A stretch of 19,394 nt of DNA from Peptoniphilus sp. (lineage in GTDB: Bacteria; Bacillota; Clostridia; Tissierellales; Peptoniphilaceae), in assembly GCA_029983555.1 (NCBI GenBank), contig JASBZH010000025.1:1-19394 (forward strand), written 5' to 3'. Shown in pieces: positions 6,215 through 13,831 of the stretch (within the stretch, counting starts at the first letter, position 1; every line of letters begins with the position of its first letter). A program made the translations under genes and the position numbers. The notes beneath the pieces were generated by a model. That model was not told the origin of the DNA. It saw nothing but the letters and a program-made list of their open reading frames with translations, and did no database searches.

Positions 6215-6838
6215 ATGCCTAAAATTCAAATGATTGACGTTAAAGGAAATCCTGTTGAAGAAGTCGAACTAAATGAAGGGATCTTTGATGTTGAAGTAAA
6301 CCAACATGCCGTTTATTTAGTTGTTAAGAATATACTTGCAAATAAAAGACAAGGAACACATTCTGCTAAAACTCGTGCAGAAGTTCGTGGAGGCGGCAAG
6401 AAACCTTGGAGACAAAAAGGTACAGGACGTGCTAGACAAGGTTCTATTAGATCACCTCAATGGAAAGGTGGCGGAATAGTATTTGCTAAAAAGCCAAGAG
6501 ACTATTCTTACACAACTCCAAAGAAAGTTAGAAGACTTGCTTTAAAATCTGTTTTGACAAGCAAACTTCAAAATGACGAAATCATTCTTTTAGATAAATA
6601 TGAAATGCAAGAGTCTAAGACAAAAGAATTTGCAAAAATTTTAAAAGATGTTAAAGCTAGTTCAAAAGCTCTTGTTGTTATTAATGACAACGACTCAGAT
6701 ATTTATAGATATGCTAGAAATATCAAAGGCGTTAAAGTTTTAAGAGCAACAGATATAAATGTATATGATCTTTTGAAATATGATAGCTTAGTAATTAGTA
6801 AAGATGCACTTAATGTTGTTGAGGAGGTGTTTAACTGA
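6215..6838 (+). CDS. rplD: 50S ribosomal protein L4
   Basis: A 207-residue L4, an early-assembling 23S-binding protein. Its extended loop, RGGGKKPWRQKGTGRARQGS (58-77), lines the peptide exit tunnel near the macrolide site. The sequence there looks wild type, without the common macrolide-resistance changes in KPWRQKGTGRAR. In gamma-proteobacteria L4 also represses its own S10 operon by binding the leader. Whether it does so here is open, but the structured leader at 4989-5190 makes it a candidate. AGGAGG lies seven bases before the ATG. The stop overlaps the rplW start by one base, and the rplW SD lies inside this gene. Confidence 0.98.
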   Translation: MPKIQMIDVKGNPVEEVELNEGIFDVEVNQHAVYLVVKNILANKRQGTHSAKTRAEVRGGGKKPWRQKGTGRARQGSIRSPQWKGGGIVFAKKPRDYSYTTPKKVRRLALKSVLTSKLQNDEIILLDKYEMQESKTKEFAKILKDVKASSKALVVINDNDSDIYRYARNIKGVKVLRATDINVYDLLKYDSLVISKDALNVVEEVFN

Positions 6839-7125
6839 TGAATAGATTCGACGTTGTTAAAAGACCTATTGTTACTGAACAAAGTATGGAACAAATGGAA
6901 GAAAACAAATATACTTTTGAAGTTGACAAGAACGCAACAAAGCCAGAAATTAAAGAAGCTATTGAAGAAATTTTTGGTGTAAAGGTTGAAAGAATAAACA
7001 CTATGAATGTACGTGGCAAATTAAAAAGACAAGGAGTTCATCAAGGAAGACGCCCTTCATGGAAAAAGGCTATAGTTAAACTTACTGATGACTCTGAACC
7101 AATAGAATTTTTTGATTCTATTTAA
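6838..7125 (+). CDS. rplW: 50S ribosomal protein L23
   Basis: A 95-residue L23, which sits at the polypeptide exit and forms the docking site for trigger factor and the signal recognition particle. The start RFDVVKRPIVTEQS (3-16) and NKYTFEVDKNATKPEIKEAI (23-42) are typical, as is the region around VRGKLKRQG (58-66) that contacts 23S rRNA. GGAGG lies about 10 bases upstream inside rplD, and the ATG overlaps the rplD stop (TGATG). Reinitiation by ribosomes leaving rplD is therefore likely. Confidence 0.97.
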   Translation: MNRFDVVKRPIVTEQSMEQMEENKYTFEVDKNATKPEIKEAIEEIFGVKVERINTMNVRGKLKRQGVHQGRRPSWKKAIVKLTDDSEPIEFFDSI

Positions 7126-7142
7126 TCGTAGGAGGTATAATA

Positions 7143-7982
7143 ATGGCTGTAAGAGGATATAAACCGATAACTCCTGCCCGTAGAGAGATGACTGTTGCTA
7201 CTTTTGAAGAATTGACAAAAAATAAAGCACCAGAAAGATCTCTATTAGTTAGCAAAAAAAGCAATGCTGGAAGAAATTCTTCAGGTAGAATTACTTCAAG
7301 ACATAGAGGCGGCGGAGTAAAAAGAAAATATAGAATTATAGATTTAAAGAGAAATAAAGACAACATTCCTGCTAAAGTTGCAGCAATTGAATATGATCCA
7401 TACAGAACTGCATATATTGCACTTTTAAATTATGCTGATGGTGAAAAAAGATACATCATTCAGCCAGATGGATTAAAAGTTGGAGATGTTGTTGAATCTG
7501 GAGCAGATGTAGATATTAAAGTAGGAAATACTTTAAGACTTGCAGATATTCCAGTAGGTACAATAATTCACAACATCGAAATGACTCCAGGTCACGGTGG
7601 ACAAATTGCAAGAGCAGCAGGTTCTTCAGCTAGACTCATGGCTAAAGAAGGCAAATTTGCTCAACTTAGAATGCCATCTGGAGAATATAGATTAGTTAGA
7701 TTAGAATGCAGAGCTACAATAGGACAAGTTGGAAATATTTCTCACGAACTTATTACACTTGGTAAAGCTGGTAAAAAGAGATATCTTGGATTTAGACCTC
7801 ATGTAAGAGGATCTGCGATGAACCCAGTAGATCACCCACACGGTGGTGGAGAAGGTAGAACTCCAATCGGTAGACCTTCACCAATGTCTCCTTGGGGTAA
7901 GAAAACTCTTGGACGCAAGACTAGAAAGAGATCTAAGAAATCTGACATGTACATTGTTAGAAGAAGAAAGAATACTAAGTAA
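7143..7982 (+). CDS. rplB: 50S ribosomal protein L2
   Basis: A 279-residue L2, needed for subunit joining and peptidyl-transferase activity. The SH3-like and OB-fold core covers about 45-200. The conserved NPVDHPHGGGEGR motif (227-239) carries the His that aligns with E. coli His229 near the catalytic centre. The C-terminal KKTLGRKTRKRSKKSD is the normal basic tail. It is a few residues longer than the E. coli protein (273), which is usual for the group. GGAGG precedes the ATG by about eight bases. Confidence 0.98.
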   Translation: MAVRGYKPITPARREMTVATFEELTKNKAPERSLLVSKKSNAGRNSSGRITSRHRGGGVKRKYRIIDLKRNKDNIPAKVAAIEYDPYRTAYIALLNYADGEKRYIIQPDGLKVGDVVESGADVDIKVGNTLRLADIPVGTIIHNIEMTPGHGGQIARAAGSSARLMAKEGKFAQLRMPSGEYRLVRLECRATIGQVGNISHELITLGKAGKKRYLGFRPHVRGSAMNPVDHPHGGGEGRTPIGRPSPMSPWGKKTLGRKTRKRSKKSDMYIVRRRKNTK

Positions 7983-7994
7983 TCGGAGGGTATA

Positions 7995-8279
7995 ATGAGT
8001 AGATCAATTAAAAAAGGACCATTTGCTGATGAACACCTTCTTAAGAAGGTTGACGAATTAAACGAAAAAAACGAAAAAAGTGTTATTAAAACTTGGTCTC
8101 GTCGCTCAACAATTTTCCCTGAGTTTGTATCACATACTATCGCAGTTCATGATGGTAGAAAACATGTGCCAGTTTACATTACTGAAGACATGGTAGGACA
8201 TAAATTAGGTGAATTTGTTCCAACAAGAACATTCAGAGCACACTCTGCAAAAAGCGAGAAGACTACAGTTTTAAAATAA
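7995..8279 (+). CDS. rpsS: 30S ribosomal protein S19
   Basis: A 94-residue S19, which pairs with S13 in the head of the 30S subunit and contacts the A- and P-site tRNAs. MSRSIKKGPF (1-10) and GHKLGEFVPTRTFRAH (69-84) are diagnostic. The length is normal. A CGGAGGG SD lies five bases upstream of the ATG, and the gene begins 12 bases after rplB. Nothing unusual was seen. Confidence 0.97.
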   Translation: MSRSIKKGPFADEHLLKKVDELNEKNEKSVIKTWSRRSTIFPEFVSHTIAVHDGRKHVPVYITEDMVGHKLGEFVPTRTFRAHSAKSEKTTVLK

Positions 8280-8293
8280 GAGGAGGGTATTAA

Positions 8294-8629
8294 ATGCAAG
8301 CAAAAGCAGTAGCTAAGTATGTTAGAATTTCACCTCTTAAGGTGAATTATATCTGCGCAGAAATTCGTGGTAAAAGCGTTAATGAAGCCCTCTCAATTTT
8401 AAAATTTACAAATAAGAGAGGAGCTCACGAGCTCTATAAAGTATTACATTCAGCTGTAGCTAATGCTGAAAACAATCTTAACTTAGACAGAGACGATCTT
8501 TATGTAAAACAAGCTTATGCCAATGATGGACCAACTATGAAGAGATTTCATCCTAAGGCTAAAGGAATGGCTTATCCAATTCTTAAAAGATCAAGTCACA
8601 TTGGCGTTGTAGTAGCAGAAAGAGAGTAA
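8294..8629 (+). CDS. rplV: 50S ribosomal protein L22
   Basis: A 111-residue L22. The globular domain opens with AVAKYVRISPLKV (5-17). A long beta-hairpin (about 78-100) lines the exit tunnel opposite L4. In the hairpin, FHPKAKGMAYPILKRSSHI replaces the more usual R-P-R-A-K-G-R-A pattern: His86 and Met92 stand where basic residues are common. This region influences macrolide binding, so the change may be worth noting, though it may simply be a lineage feature. GGAGG precedes the ATG and the gap from rpsS is 14 bases. Confidence 0.97.
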   Translation: MQAKAVAKYVRISPLKVNYICAEIRGKSVNEALSILKFTNKRGAHELYKVLHSAVANAENNLNLDRDDLYVKQAYANDGPTMKRFHPKAKGMAYPILKRSSHIGVVVAERE

Positions 8630-8639
8630 GGAGGTAATT

Positions 8640-9377
8640 ATGGGTCAAAAAGTAAACCCACATGGACTTCGTGTTGGTGTTATAAAAGATTGGGATTCAA
8701 AATGGTACGCAGATAAGAAGAATTTTGCAGATCTTTTAATTGAAGATCACGATATTAGAGAATATATTAAAAAAAGACTTTATGCAGCTGGAATCGCTAA
8801 AATTGAAATTGAAAGAGCTGCAAATAGAGTAAAAATTTCTATATACACTGCTAAACCTGGTATGGTAATCGGTAGAGGTGGAGCAGGAGTTGAAGAGCTT
8901 AGAAAAGAGCTTGAAAAACTAACTGGAAAATCTATTGTATTAAATGTTGAAGAAGTTAAAAATCAAGATTTAAATGCTCAATTAGTTGCAGAAAATATAG
9001 CAGAAGCACTTGAAAGAAGAGTAGCTTTTAGACGTGCTATGAAGCAATCAATTCAAAGAACTATGCGTCAAGGAGCACTAGGAATTAAAACTTCAGTTTC
9101 TGGTCGTCTTGGCGGAGCTGATATGGCTAGAACAGAAGGATATTCTGAGGGTACTATTCCTCTTCAAACTTTAAGAGCAGATATTGATTATGGATTTGCT
9201 GAAGCTGATACAACTTATGGTAAACTAGGTGTTAAAGTTTGGCTTTATAAAGGCGAAGTTCTTCCAGAATTAAACGATGACAATAGAAGAAAACCTAGAG
9301 ATAATAAAAATCGCAAAAGACGCGATAACAACAGAAAAAATTCAGCAAGAAACAAAAGAAATAATAATAACAAGTAA
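8640..9377 (+). CDS. rpsC: 30S ribosomal protein S3 with Asn/Arg-rich C-terminal tail
   Basis: A 245-residue S3 at the mRNA entry channel, with helicase activity together with S4 and S5. It starts MGQKVNPHGLRVG. The type-2 KH domain (about 39-107) has its GxxG loop at GRGG (78-81). The C-terminal S3 domain runs about 118-207, with GIKTSVSGRLGGADMAR (148-164). From about 212 the protein becomes a low-complexity tail made almost only of Asn, Arg, Lys and Asp, ending in NNNNK. Bacterial S3 is often 206-235 residues, so the tail adds roughly 15-30. It is encoded by runs of AAT/AAC/AAA/AGA, which suggests replication-slippage expansion. AAGGAGG precedes the ATG. Confidence 0.98.
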   Translation: MGQKVNPHGLRVGVIKDWDSKWYADKKNFADLLIEDHDIREYIKKRLYAAGIAKIEIERAANRVKISIYTAKPGMVIGRGGAGVEELRKELEKLTGKSIVLNVEEVKNQDLNAQLVAENIAEALERRVAFRRAMKQSIQRTMRQGALGIKTSVSGRLGGADMARTEGYSEGTIPLQTLRADIDYGFAEADTTYGKLGVKVWLYKGEVLPELNDDNRRKPRDNKNRKRRDNNRKNSARNKRNNNNK

Positions 9378-9397
9378 TTAAGAGGGGAGGAATTGTC

Positions 9398-9829
9398 ATG
9401 TTGATGCCTAAGAGAGTAAAATATCGTAGAGTTCACAGAGGCAGAATGAAAGGTAAAGCAATGCGTGGTAATGACCTTTCATACGGCGAATATGGCCTTA
9501 AGGCTCTTGAACCTGCATGGATTACTTCTAATCAAATAGAAGCGGCACGTCGTGCAATGACAAGATATATTCGTAGAGGTGGAAATATCTGGATTAAAAT
9601 TTTCCCGGATAAACCTGTTACTGAAAAACCTGCTGAAACTCGTATGGGTTCAGGTAAAGGTGCACCAGAATATTGGGTAGCTGTAGTTAAACCAGGTAGA
9701 GTACTATTTGAAATGGGTGGAGTTTCTGAAGAAAGCGCAAGAGAAGCTATGAGACTTGCTTCAATGAAATTACCTATTAGAACTAAATTCGTAATGAAAG
9801 ATAAGGATGGTGACTCAAATGAAGGCTGA
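9398..9829 (+). CDS. rplP: 50S ribosomal protein L16
   Basis: A 143-residue L16, which helps place A-site tRNA and the L7/L12 stalk base. MLMPKRVKYRRVHRGRMKG is the standard Firmicute start, and GSGKGAPEYWVAVVKPGRVLFEMGG (residues about 87-111) is the conserved core. AGGGGAGG lies seven bases before the first ATG, and a second ATG two codons on is less well placed. The 3' end overlaps the start of rpmC by 11 bases in another frame, pointing to coupled translation of L16 and L29. The C-terminal KDKDGDSNEG is acidic and slightly long. Confidence 0.97.
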   Translation: MLMPKRVKYRRVHRGRMKGKAMRGNDLSYGEYGLKALEPAWITSNQIEAARRAMTRYIRRGGNIWIKIFPDKPVTEKPAETRMGSGKGAPEYWVAVVKPGRVLFEMGGVSEESAREAMRLASMKLPIRTKFVMKDKDGDSNEG

Positions 9830-10025
9830 TGAAATTCGTAAGATGTCAAAAGAAGATCTAAATAGAAAAGTTTCTGAACTTAAAAATGAATTATTCAATT
9901 TAAGATTTAGATTGGCGACTGGCCAACTTGATAATCCATCAAGCATTAAAAATGTTAAAAGAGATATAGCAAGAGTAAAGACTGTATTAAGAGAACGTGA
10001 ACTTGAAATTGGAAAGGAGGCTTAA
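9819..10025 (+). CDS. rpmC: 50S ribosomal protein L29
   Basis: A 68-residue L29, a two-helix hairpin at the exit tunnel rim that contacts trigger factor and L23. MKADEIRKMSKEDLNRKV, ELFNLRFRLATGQL and the basic second helix around KRDIARVKTVLRER are typical. I chose the ATG at 9819, which follows GGTGA by five bases and gives the canonical N-terminus. An in-frame ATG at 9807 would add four residues and has no SD. The gene overlaps rplP by 11 bases and stops four bases before rpsQ, the tightest cluster in the operon. Confidence 0.96.
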   Translation: MKADEIRKMSKEDLNRKVSELKNELFNLRFRLATGQLDNPSSIKNVKRDIARVKTVLRERELEIGKEA

Positions 10026-10029
10026 TCTC

Positions 10030-10284
10030 ATGGAAAGAAATACTAGAAAAACTTTAACTGGCGTTGTCGTTAGTGATAAAATGGATAAAACAATTGTAGT
10101 TGCAATAGAGACTTTTAAGACTCATCCAATCTACAAAAAGAGATTTAAGAAGACTACTAAATTCAAGGCTCATGATGAAATGAACGAATGTGGTGTTGGT
10201 GATCGCGTAAGAATAATGGAAACAAGACCACTAAGCAAAGATAAAAGATGGAGACTTGTAGAAATTATTGAAAAAGCTCAATAA
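10030..10284 (+). CDS. rpsQ: 30S ribosomal protein S17
   Basis: An 84-residue S17, an OB-fold primary binder of 16S rRNA. RNTRKTLTGVVVSDKMDKTIVV (3-24) and the region around HPIYKKRFKKTTKFKAHDE are diagnostic. I placed the start at 10030, nine bases after AAAGGAGG, where the family's N-terminus begins. An upstream in-frame ATG at 9997 would run through the end of rpmC and has no support. The SD lies inside the last codons of rpmC, so the two are likely coupled. Confidence 0.97.
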   Translation: MERNTRKTLTGVVVSDKMDKTIVVAIETFKTHPIYKKRFKKTTKFKAHDEMNECGVGDRVRIMETRPLSKDKRWRLVEIIEKAQ

Positions 10285-10308
10285 TTTTCGCTTGAAAGGA
10301 GATACACA

Positions 10309-10677
10309 ATGATTCAACAAGAAAGTAGACTTCGTGTTGCTGACAATTCAGGTGCAAGAGAACTATCTGTCGTAAAGGTACTTGGTGGTACTAATAGAAG
10401 AACAGCTAATATCGGAGATATTGTGGTTTGTTCTGTTAAACATGCAACACCAGGTGGCGTTGTTAAAAAAGGTTCAGTAGTTAAAGCAGTAATTGTTAGA
10501 ACAAATAAAGGAATTAGCCGTAAAGATGGATCTTATATAAGTTTCGATGACAATGCGGCTGTTGTTATAAAAGATGATAGAAGTCCAGTAGGGACACGTA
10601 TTTTTGGACCTGTAACTAGAGAACTTAGAAGTGGAAACTTCATGAAGATAATATCTCTAGCACCAGAAGTACTATAA
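10309..10677 (+). CDS. rplN: 50S ribosomal protein L14
   Basis: A 122-residue L14, exactly the family length. It lies at the subunit interface and is where the silencing factor RsfS can bind. MIQQESRLRVADNSGARELSVVKVLGG and the C-terminal RSPVGTRIFGPVTREL are diagnostic. AAAGGAGA lies about eight bases before the ATG. It is the first gene of the part called spc in E. coli, but no promoter is visible in the 24-base gap after rpsQ, so it belongs to the same transcript. Confidence 0.97.
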   Translation: MIQQESRLRVADNSGARELSVVKVLGGTNRRTANIGDIVVCSVKHATPGGVVKKGSVVKAVIVRTNKGISRKDGSYISFDDNAAVVIKDDRSPVGTRIFGPVTRELRSGNFMKIISLAPEVL

Positions 10678-10692
10678 TTTTGGAGGTGTAGA

Positions 10693-11001
10693 ATGAAAAT
10701 AAAAACAGGCGACATCGTAAAAGTTATAGCTGGTAAAGATAGAGGCAAAACTGGAAAGGTTCTAAGAACTATACCTAAGAAAAACAAGGTTGTTGTAGAA
10801 AAAATTAATCTTGTGACTAAACACAATAAACCACGTGGGCCTCAAAATCCTGGTGGAATTGATAAAATTGAAGCACCAATTGATGCATCAAATGTTATGT
10901 ATTTTGATAAAGAATCTGGAAAAGCTTCAAGAATTGGATATAAATTTGAAGACGGAAATAAAGTTAGATTTGTAAAATCTACTGGAAAAACTATTAAGTA
11001 G
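10693..11001 (+). CDS. rplX: 50S ribosomal protein L24
   Basis: A 102-residue L24, an assembly initiator with an N-terminal KOW domain. The KOW motif is plain in KTGDIVKVIAGKDRGKTGKV (4-23), followed by KKNKVVVEKINLVTKHNKP (29-47). The length matches the bacterial family. GGAGGTG precedes the ATG by five to six bases. Nothing odd was seen. Confidence 0.97.
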   Translation: MKIKTGDIVKVIAGKDRGKTGKVLRTIPKKNKVVVEKINLVTKHNKPRGPQNPGGIDKIEAPIDASNVMYFDKESGKASRIGYKFEDGNKVRFVKSTGKTIK

Positions 11002-11012
11002 GGGGTAAAATA

Positions 11013-11558
11013 ATGACTTCAAGATTACAAGAAAAATATAAAACAGAAGTTGTGGGCCACCTAATGCAACAATTCGAGTATAAAAATATTATGGAAGTAC
11101 CTAAACTTGAGAAGATAACAATTAATATCGGTTTAGGACAAGCTAAAGATAATCCAAAAGCTTTAGAGTCTGCAGTTAAAGAACTTACAACTATAGCTGG
11201 TCAAAAAGCTATTGTAACTCATGCTAAAAAATCAATTGCGAACTTTAAACTTCGTGAAGGTCAAGCTGTTGGTGTAAAAGTTACTCTTCGTGGTAGAAGA
11301 ATGTATGACTTTTTAGACAAACTTATGAACATTGCTCTTCCAAGAGTTAGAGACTTTAGAGGAGTTAAACCGACTGCATTTGATGGTAGAGGAAACTATG
11401 CTCTAGGCCTTAAAGAACAACTTATATTCCCAGAAATTGAATATGATGAAGTTGATGAAATTAGAGGTATGGACATTATCATAGTTACTACTGCTAATAC
11501 TGATGAAGAAGCTAAAGTATTCCTTGAAAAAATGGGAATGCCATTTGCGAAAGCTTAA
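11013..11558 (+). CDS. rplE: 50S ribosomal protein L5
   Basis: A 181-residue L5 that binds 5S rRNA and contacts the P-site tRNA and S13 across the subunit interface. EKITINIGLGQAKDNPKAL (33-51), KKSIANFKLREGQAVGVKVTLRG (79-101) and RVRDFRG...DGRGNYALGLKEQ (131-155) are the family's signature blocks. The SD is a weaker AGGGGG in an 11-base gap, so part of its translation may depend on coupling to rplX. Confidence 0.97.
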   Translation: MTSRLQEKYKTEVVGHLMQQFEYKNIMEVPKLEKITINIGLGQAKDNPKALESAVKELTTIAGQKAIVTHAKKSIANFKLREGQAVGVKVTLRGRRMYDFLDKLMNIALPRVRDFRGVKPTAFDGRGNYALGLKEQLIFPEIEYDEVDEIRGMDIIIVTTANTDEEAKVFLEKMGMPFAKA

Positions 11559-11569
11559 GGAGGTACAAA

Positions 11570-11755
11570 GTGGCTAAAAAATCAATGGTTGCAAAACAAA
11601 AGAGGAAACAAAAATATTCATCTCGTGAATACACAAGATGTAAAATTTGTGGAAGACCTCATTCTGTTTTGAAAAAATATGGAATTTGTAGAATTTGTTT
11701 CAGAGAACTTGCTTATAAAGGCCAAATACCTGGCGTTAGAAAAGCTAGTTGGTAA
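11570..11755 (+). CDS. rpsN: 30S ribosomal protein S14, zinc-binding type
   Basis: A 61-residue S14 of the short, zinc-containing type (often called rpsN1 or rpsZ). Four cysteines form the zinc ribbon: C24 and C27 in CKIC, and C40 and C43 in CRIC. The C-terminal GQIPGVRKASW is standard. It starts with GTG eight bases after AAGGAGG, and the protein then begins MAKKSMVAKQKRKQKY as in relatives. A zinc-free long paralogue would be expected elsewhere only if the organism has a zinc-starvation response; none is in this window. Confidence 0.97.
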   Translation: MAKKSMVAKQKRKQKYSSREYTRCKICGRPHSVLKKYGICRICFRELAYKGQIPGVRKASW

Positions 11756-11785
11756 TAGACCTTAGATGAAAGGAGGCAAACTGAT

Positions 11786-12181
11786 ATGATGACAGACCCT
11801 ATTGCAGATATGCTGACAAGGATCAGAAATGCAAATAATGCTAGACACACATCTGTTGACATTCCTGCTTCAAATATTAAAAAAGAAATTGCTAAAATTC
11901 TTCTAGAAGAAGGATATATCAAAAACCTTGACGTTATTGAAGATGAAAAACAAGGAATGCTAAAAATCGAATTAAAATATGCTGAGAGTGGACAAAGAGT
12001 AATTACTGGTCTTAAGAGAATTTCTAAACCGGGACTTAGAGTTTATGTTAAGTGCGACGATGTTCCAAAAGTACTTGGAGGACTTGGAACAGCTATTATC
12101 TCAACATCTAAGGGAATTATTACTGATAAAGAGGCTAGAAAAGAAGGAGTAGGCGGAGAAGTAATCTGCTACATTTGGTAA
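11786..12181 (+). CDS. rpsH: 30S ribosomal protein S8
   Basis: A 131-residue S8, a central-domain 16S rRNA binder that in E. coli also represses the spc genes by binding rplE mRNA. MTDPIADMLTRIRNAN (2-17) and the C-terminal STSKGIITDKEAR...GGEVICYIW are diagnostic. Two ATG codons are adjacent. I chose the first, nine bases after AAGGAGG, because the second would leave a 12-base spacer. The gap after rpsN is 30 bases and shows no promoter. Confidence 0.97.
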   Translation: MMTDPIADMLTRIRNANNARHTSVDIPASNIKKEIAKILLEEGYIKNLDVIEDEKQGMLKIELKYAESGQRVITGLKRISKPGLRVYVKCDDVPKVLGGLGTAIISTSKGIITDKEARKEGVGGEVICYIW

Positions 12182-12195
12182 TTTGGAGGTGAAAC

Positions 12196-12732
12196 ATGTC
12201 AAGAATTGGTAAAAAACCTATCGAAATCCCAAACGGTGTAGACGTTAAAATCGACGGAAATACAGTTACTGTTAAGGGACCTAAGGGTGAAATAAGTAAG
12301 TCTTTTAATAAAGACATGAAAATTGAAATTAATGACGGAGTTCTCACAGTAGAAAGACCAAATGAAACTAAAGAAATTAAATCTATTCATGGTCTAACTA
12401 GAACTCTTATAGCTAATATGATTATAGGTGTAACTGAAGGTTATTCAAAACAACTTGAAATAATCGGAACTGGTTACAGAGCTGCAAAGAAAGGTAAAGT
12501 TCTTTCTCTAAATCTTGGATTTTCACATCCATTAGATCTTGAAGATCCTGAAGGTATTGAAGTAGAAGTTCCTTCTGCAAACTCAATAATCGTTAAAGGC
12601 GTAGACAAACAATTAGTAGGATCTTATGCTGCTAAAATTAGAAGTTATAGAGAACCTGAACCTTATAAAGGTAAAGGTGTTAAATATATAGATGAGCACG
12701 TAAGACGTAAAGTAGGAAAAACAGGTAAGTAA
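12196..12732 (+). CDS. rplF: 50S ribosomal protein L6
   Basis: A 178-residue L6 near the factor-binding site and the sarcin-ricin loop. It consists of two similar domains (about 1-80 and 82-175). SRIGKKPIEIPNGV (2-15), KGPKGEISK, GTGYRAAKKGK (91-101) and the C-terminal PEPYKGKGVKYIDEHVRRKVGKTGK (154-178) are diagnostic. GGAGGTGA precedes the ATG. The length is normal and there are no unusual insertions. Confidence 0.97.
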   Translation: MSRIGKKPIEIPNGVDVKIDGNTVTVKGPKGEISKSFNKDMKIEINDGVLTVERPNETKEIKSIHGLTRTLIANMIIGVTEGYSKQLEIIGTGYRAAKKGKVLSLNLGFSHPLDLEDPEGIEVEVPSANSIIVKGVDKQLVGSYAAKIRSYREPEPYKGKGVKYIDEHVRRKVGKTGK

Positions 12733-12747
12733 GAGAGGAGAATTTAA

Positions 12748-13110
12748 GTGTTTAAAAAAGTTAATAAAAATGAAAATAGACAAAAAAGACACAGAAGAAT
12801 CAGAAATCATATCTCCGGTACAGCTACTATGCCTAGACTTTCTGTATATAGATCAGCGTCTCATATTTATGCTCAAATAATAAATGATGACGAAGGAAAT
12901 ACATTAGCAAGTGCTTCAACACTTGATAAGTCATTAAACCTTGAACATACAGGTAATATTGAAGCAGCTAAAGCTGTTGGAGAATTAATCGCAAAAAAAG
13001 CTAAAGAAGCAGGCATAGAAGAAGTAGTATTTGATAGAAGTGGGTATGTATACCACGGAAAAATTAAAGCTCTCGCTGAAGCTGCTCGTGAAGCTGGACT
13101 AAGATTCTAA
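12748..13110 (+). CDS. rplR: 50S ribosomal protein L18
   Basis: A 120-residue L18 that binds 5S rRNA together with L5. A basic N-terminal tail (KNENRQKRHRRIRNHISG, 7-24) is followed by the core RLSVYRSASHIYAQIINDDEG (30-50) and the C-terminal VVFDRSGYVYHGKIKALAEAAREAGLRF (93-120). It starts with GTG, set by GAGGAG eight bases upstream. The gene sits 15 bases after rplF. Confidence 0.97.
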   Translation: MFKKVNKNENRQKRHRRIRNHISGTATMPRLSVYRSASHIYAQIINDDEGNTLASASTLDKSLNLEHTGNIEAAKAVGELIAKKAKEAGIEEVVFDRSGYVYHGKIKALAEAAREAGLRF

Positions 13111-13123
13111 GAAGGAGGAAGTT

Positions 13124-13630
13124 ATGGAGCGTTCATTAATTAATGCGGCAGAACTTGATCTTGAAGAGAGAGTAGTATCTATCAACAGAGTTGCTAAGAC
13201 TGTTAAGGGTGGTAGAAATGTAAGATTCACTGCTCTTGTAGTTGTTGGAGATAAAAACGGATATGTTGGTGTAGGTACTGGAAAAGCTCTTGAAGTTCCT
13301 GAAGCTATTAGAAAAGCTACACAAGACGCAAAAAAACATTTAATAAAAGTAAATTTAAAAAACACTTCAATACCTCATCAAGTAACTGGAGTTTTTGGCG
13401 CAGGAAAAGTTTTCTTAAAGCCAGCTAGAGAAGGTACAGGAGTTATTGCAGGTGGAGCTGTGCGTGCGGTATGTGAACTTGCTGGTATCACTGATATCCG
13501 TACTAAAAATATCGGTTCAAACAACCCTAGAAACACAGTTAATGCAACAATTGATGGTTTAAAACAACTTGTTACAGCTGAATCAGTAGCAAAGCTTAGA
13601 AATAAATCTGTCGATGAAATTTTAGGATAA
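13124..13630 (+). CDS. rpsE: 30S ribosomal protein S5
   Basis: A 168-residue S5, important for decoding accuracy and mRNA unwinding. The N-terminal double-stranded RNA-binding fold (about 11-75) contains NRVAKTVKGGRNVRFTALVVVG, a loop where spectinomycin-resistance changes occur in other species. The C-terminal domain has the conserved GTGVIAGGAVRAVCELAGITDIRTK (103-127) and IGSNNPRN. AAGGAGG lies about six bases before the ATG. No resistance change is evident by eye. Confidence 0.97.
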   Translation: MERSLINAAELDLEERVVSINRVAKTVKGGRNVRFTALVVVGDKNGYVGVGTGKALEVPEAIRKATQDAKKHLIKVNLKNTSIPHQVTGVFGAGKVFLKPAREGTGVIAGGAVRAVCELAGITDIRTKNIGSNNPRNTVNATIDGLKQLVTAESVAKLRNKSVDEILG

Positions 13631-13642
13631 GGGGGAACTTTA

Positions 13643-13819
13643 ATGAGTACTTTAAAAATAAAACTAATAAAGAGCCCTATCGGCAAAACACCAAAACACA
13701 GAAAAACTGTAAAAGCACTTGGACTTAGAAAAATTGGCCAAGTTGTTGAAAAGAACGACACACCTCAAATTAGAGGTATGATTAAAGCAGTAGATTACAT
13801 GCTTGAAGTTGAAGAATAA
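13643..13819 (+). CDS. rpmD: 50S ribosomal protein L30
   Basis: A short intact gene of 58 residues in its expected place between rpsE and rplO. The protein begins MSTLKIKLIKSPIGKTPKHR, continues KTVKALGLRKIGQVVEKNDT, and ends in an acidic LEVEE. The KSPIG and LGLRKIGQ motifs are typical of bacterial L30. The SD is a G-rich AAGGGGG seven bases before the ATG, weaker than in the neighbours. The gaps are 12 bases on both sides. L30 is dispensable in some bacteria, but it is present and complete here. Confidence 0.96.
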   Translation: MSTLKIKLIKSPIGKTPKHRKTVKALGLRKIGQVVEKNDTPQIRGMIKAVDYMLEVEE

Positions 13820-13831
13820 GGAGGTGTACCA

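Noticed and set aside
9273..9374. A frameshift or fusion at the 3' end of rpsC explaining the odd tail
   Set aside because: The reading frame is intact to a normal stop, rplP follows at normal spacing, and the tail composition is plain low complexity rather than out-of-frame sequence.
13099..13761. Long antisense open frames opposite rpsE and rpmD
   Set aside because: They are mirror frames of conserved ribosomal genes, have no SD and show no protein-like motif.
13631..13831. Apparent loss of rpmD (L30) between rpsE and rplO
   Set aside because: Reading the DNA directly shows a complete 58-codon L30 gene at 13643-13819. It is only short.
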